Made by a program: the position numbers and the translations under genes
Shown here: positions 63,853 to 64,000 of the stretch, piece after piece
How positions within the stretch are numbered: the stretch's first letter is position 1
Layout: every line of letters begins with the position of its first letter
Notes under the pieces: generated by a model
What the model was told of the DNA's origin: nothing
Databases searched by the model: none
What the model saw: only the letters and a program-made list of their open reading frames with translations
Assembly (NCBI GenBank): GCA_963716525.1
Contig: OY970315.1
Location: 4,154,001-4,218,000 of the forward strand
Origin: JBBREP01 sp963716525
GTDB lineage: Bacteria; Actinomycetota; Acidimicrobiia; IMCC26256; PALSA-610
Reading direction: 5' to 3'
Length of the DNA stretch: 64,000 nucleotides

Positions 63853-64000
63853 GTGACCACGATCGCCCGGGCGCCGGCGAGGGTGAACCTCATCGGCGAC
63901 CACACCGACTACCAGGACGGCCTGTGCCTGCCGATGGCGATCGACCGCGAGGTGCGCATCGAATGGACACCCCGCGCCGACCGGCGCACCACGGTGTGGT
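63853..64000 (+). CDS. Second galactokinase/GHMP kinase, N-terminal fragment
   Basis: GTG 63853 opens TTIARAPARVNLIGDHTDYQDG and continues to the window end (49 codons). The substrate motif R-V-N-L-I-G-D-H-T-D-Y is closer to canonical galactokinase than the copy at 59372. It begins 18 bases after the sulfatase stop, in the same operon. ATP-binding and C-terminal motifs lie outside the window. Confidence 0.8.
   Translation, partial: MTTIARAPARVNLIGDHTDYQDGLCLPMAIDREVRIEWTPRADRRTTVW

Overview
The window is about 70% GC, densely coded, and reads as one chromosomal segment of a high-GC actinobacterium. Gene order follows the actinobacterial housekeeping backbone known from Mycobacterium: rseP-dxr, cdsA-frr-pyrH-tsf-rpsB, xerC, comM-dprA, yraN, DUF2469, rplS-trmD-rimM-khpA-rpsP-ffh-ftsY, smc, an Fpg-like gene, rnc, acp, plsX, rpmF, DUF177, coaD-rsmD-recG, fakA, rpmB. 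A WhiG-type sigma factor, a PAC2 protein, LLM-type (F420-dependent) oxidoreductases and a GTP-type PEP carboxykinase fit. The class is probably Acidimicrobiia; that is inference from gene content and codon bias.

Layout. 1-10.7 kb: start of an exported protein, rseP-dxr, an exported beta-propeller protein with a small membrane partner, and the cdsA-frr-pyrH-tsf-rpsB operon. 10.9-15.2 kb: a cell-surface locus (degenerate M23 protein, SipW-type signal peptidase, BcsA/PilZ-like membrane protein, LAFTG-anchored surface protein), of which the last three are split by many frameshifts. 15.4-21.2 kb: whiG, xerC, divergent comM-dprA, two small proteins, yraN, DUF2469. 21.3-24.1 kb: a ferric-reductase/FMN-binding/ApbE redox cassette on the opposite strand. 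24.1-37.3 kb: ribosome, SRP and chromosome genes on the minus strand. 37.7-46.2 kb: a membrane metalloprotease, then coaD-rsmD-recG and fakA, with a palindrome-flanked AbiEi/DUF559 nuclease gene inserted on the opposite strand between recG and fakA. 46.3-58.4 kb: rpmB, a cold-shock-like protein, a GGDEF-EAL protein, pckG, a Lrp-type ligand-binding protein, an acyl-CoA ligase, a PAC2 protein, two LLM oxidoreductases and an acetyltransferase. 58.4-64 kb: galT-galK, a membrane protein, a sulfatase, and the start of a second galactokinase.

Most notable: the palindrome-flanked DUF559 unit; an acyl carrier protein whose phosphopantetheine serine is valine; an Fpg-family protein without its catalytic proline and hairpin lysine; an M23 protein without its catalytic histidines; and 12-bp tandem arrays at the 5' ends of two exported-protein genes. 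Single-base frameshifts in smc, galT and a DUF6159 gene, all in GC-rich runs, suggest that at least some indels are assembly errors. No tRNA, rRNA, CRISPR array or classical insertion sequence was seen.
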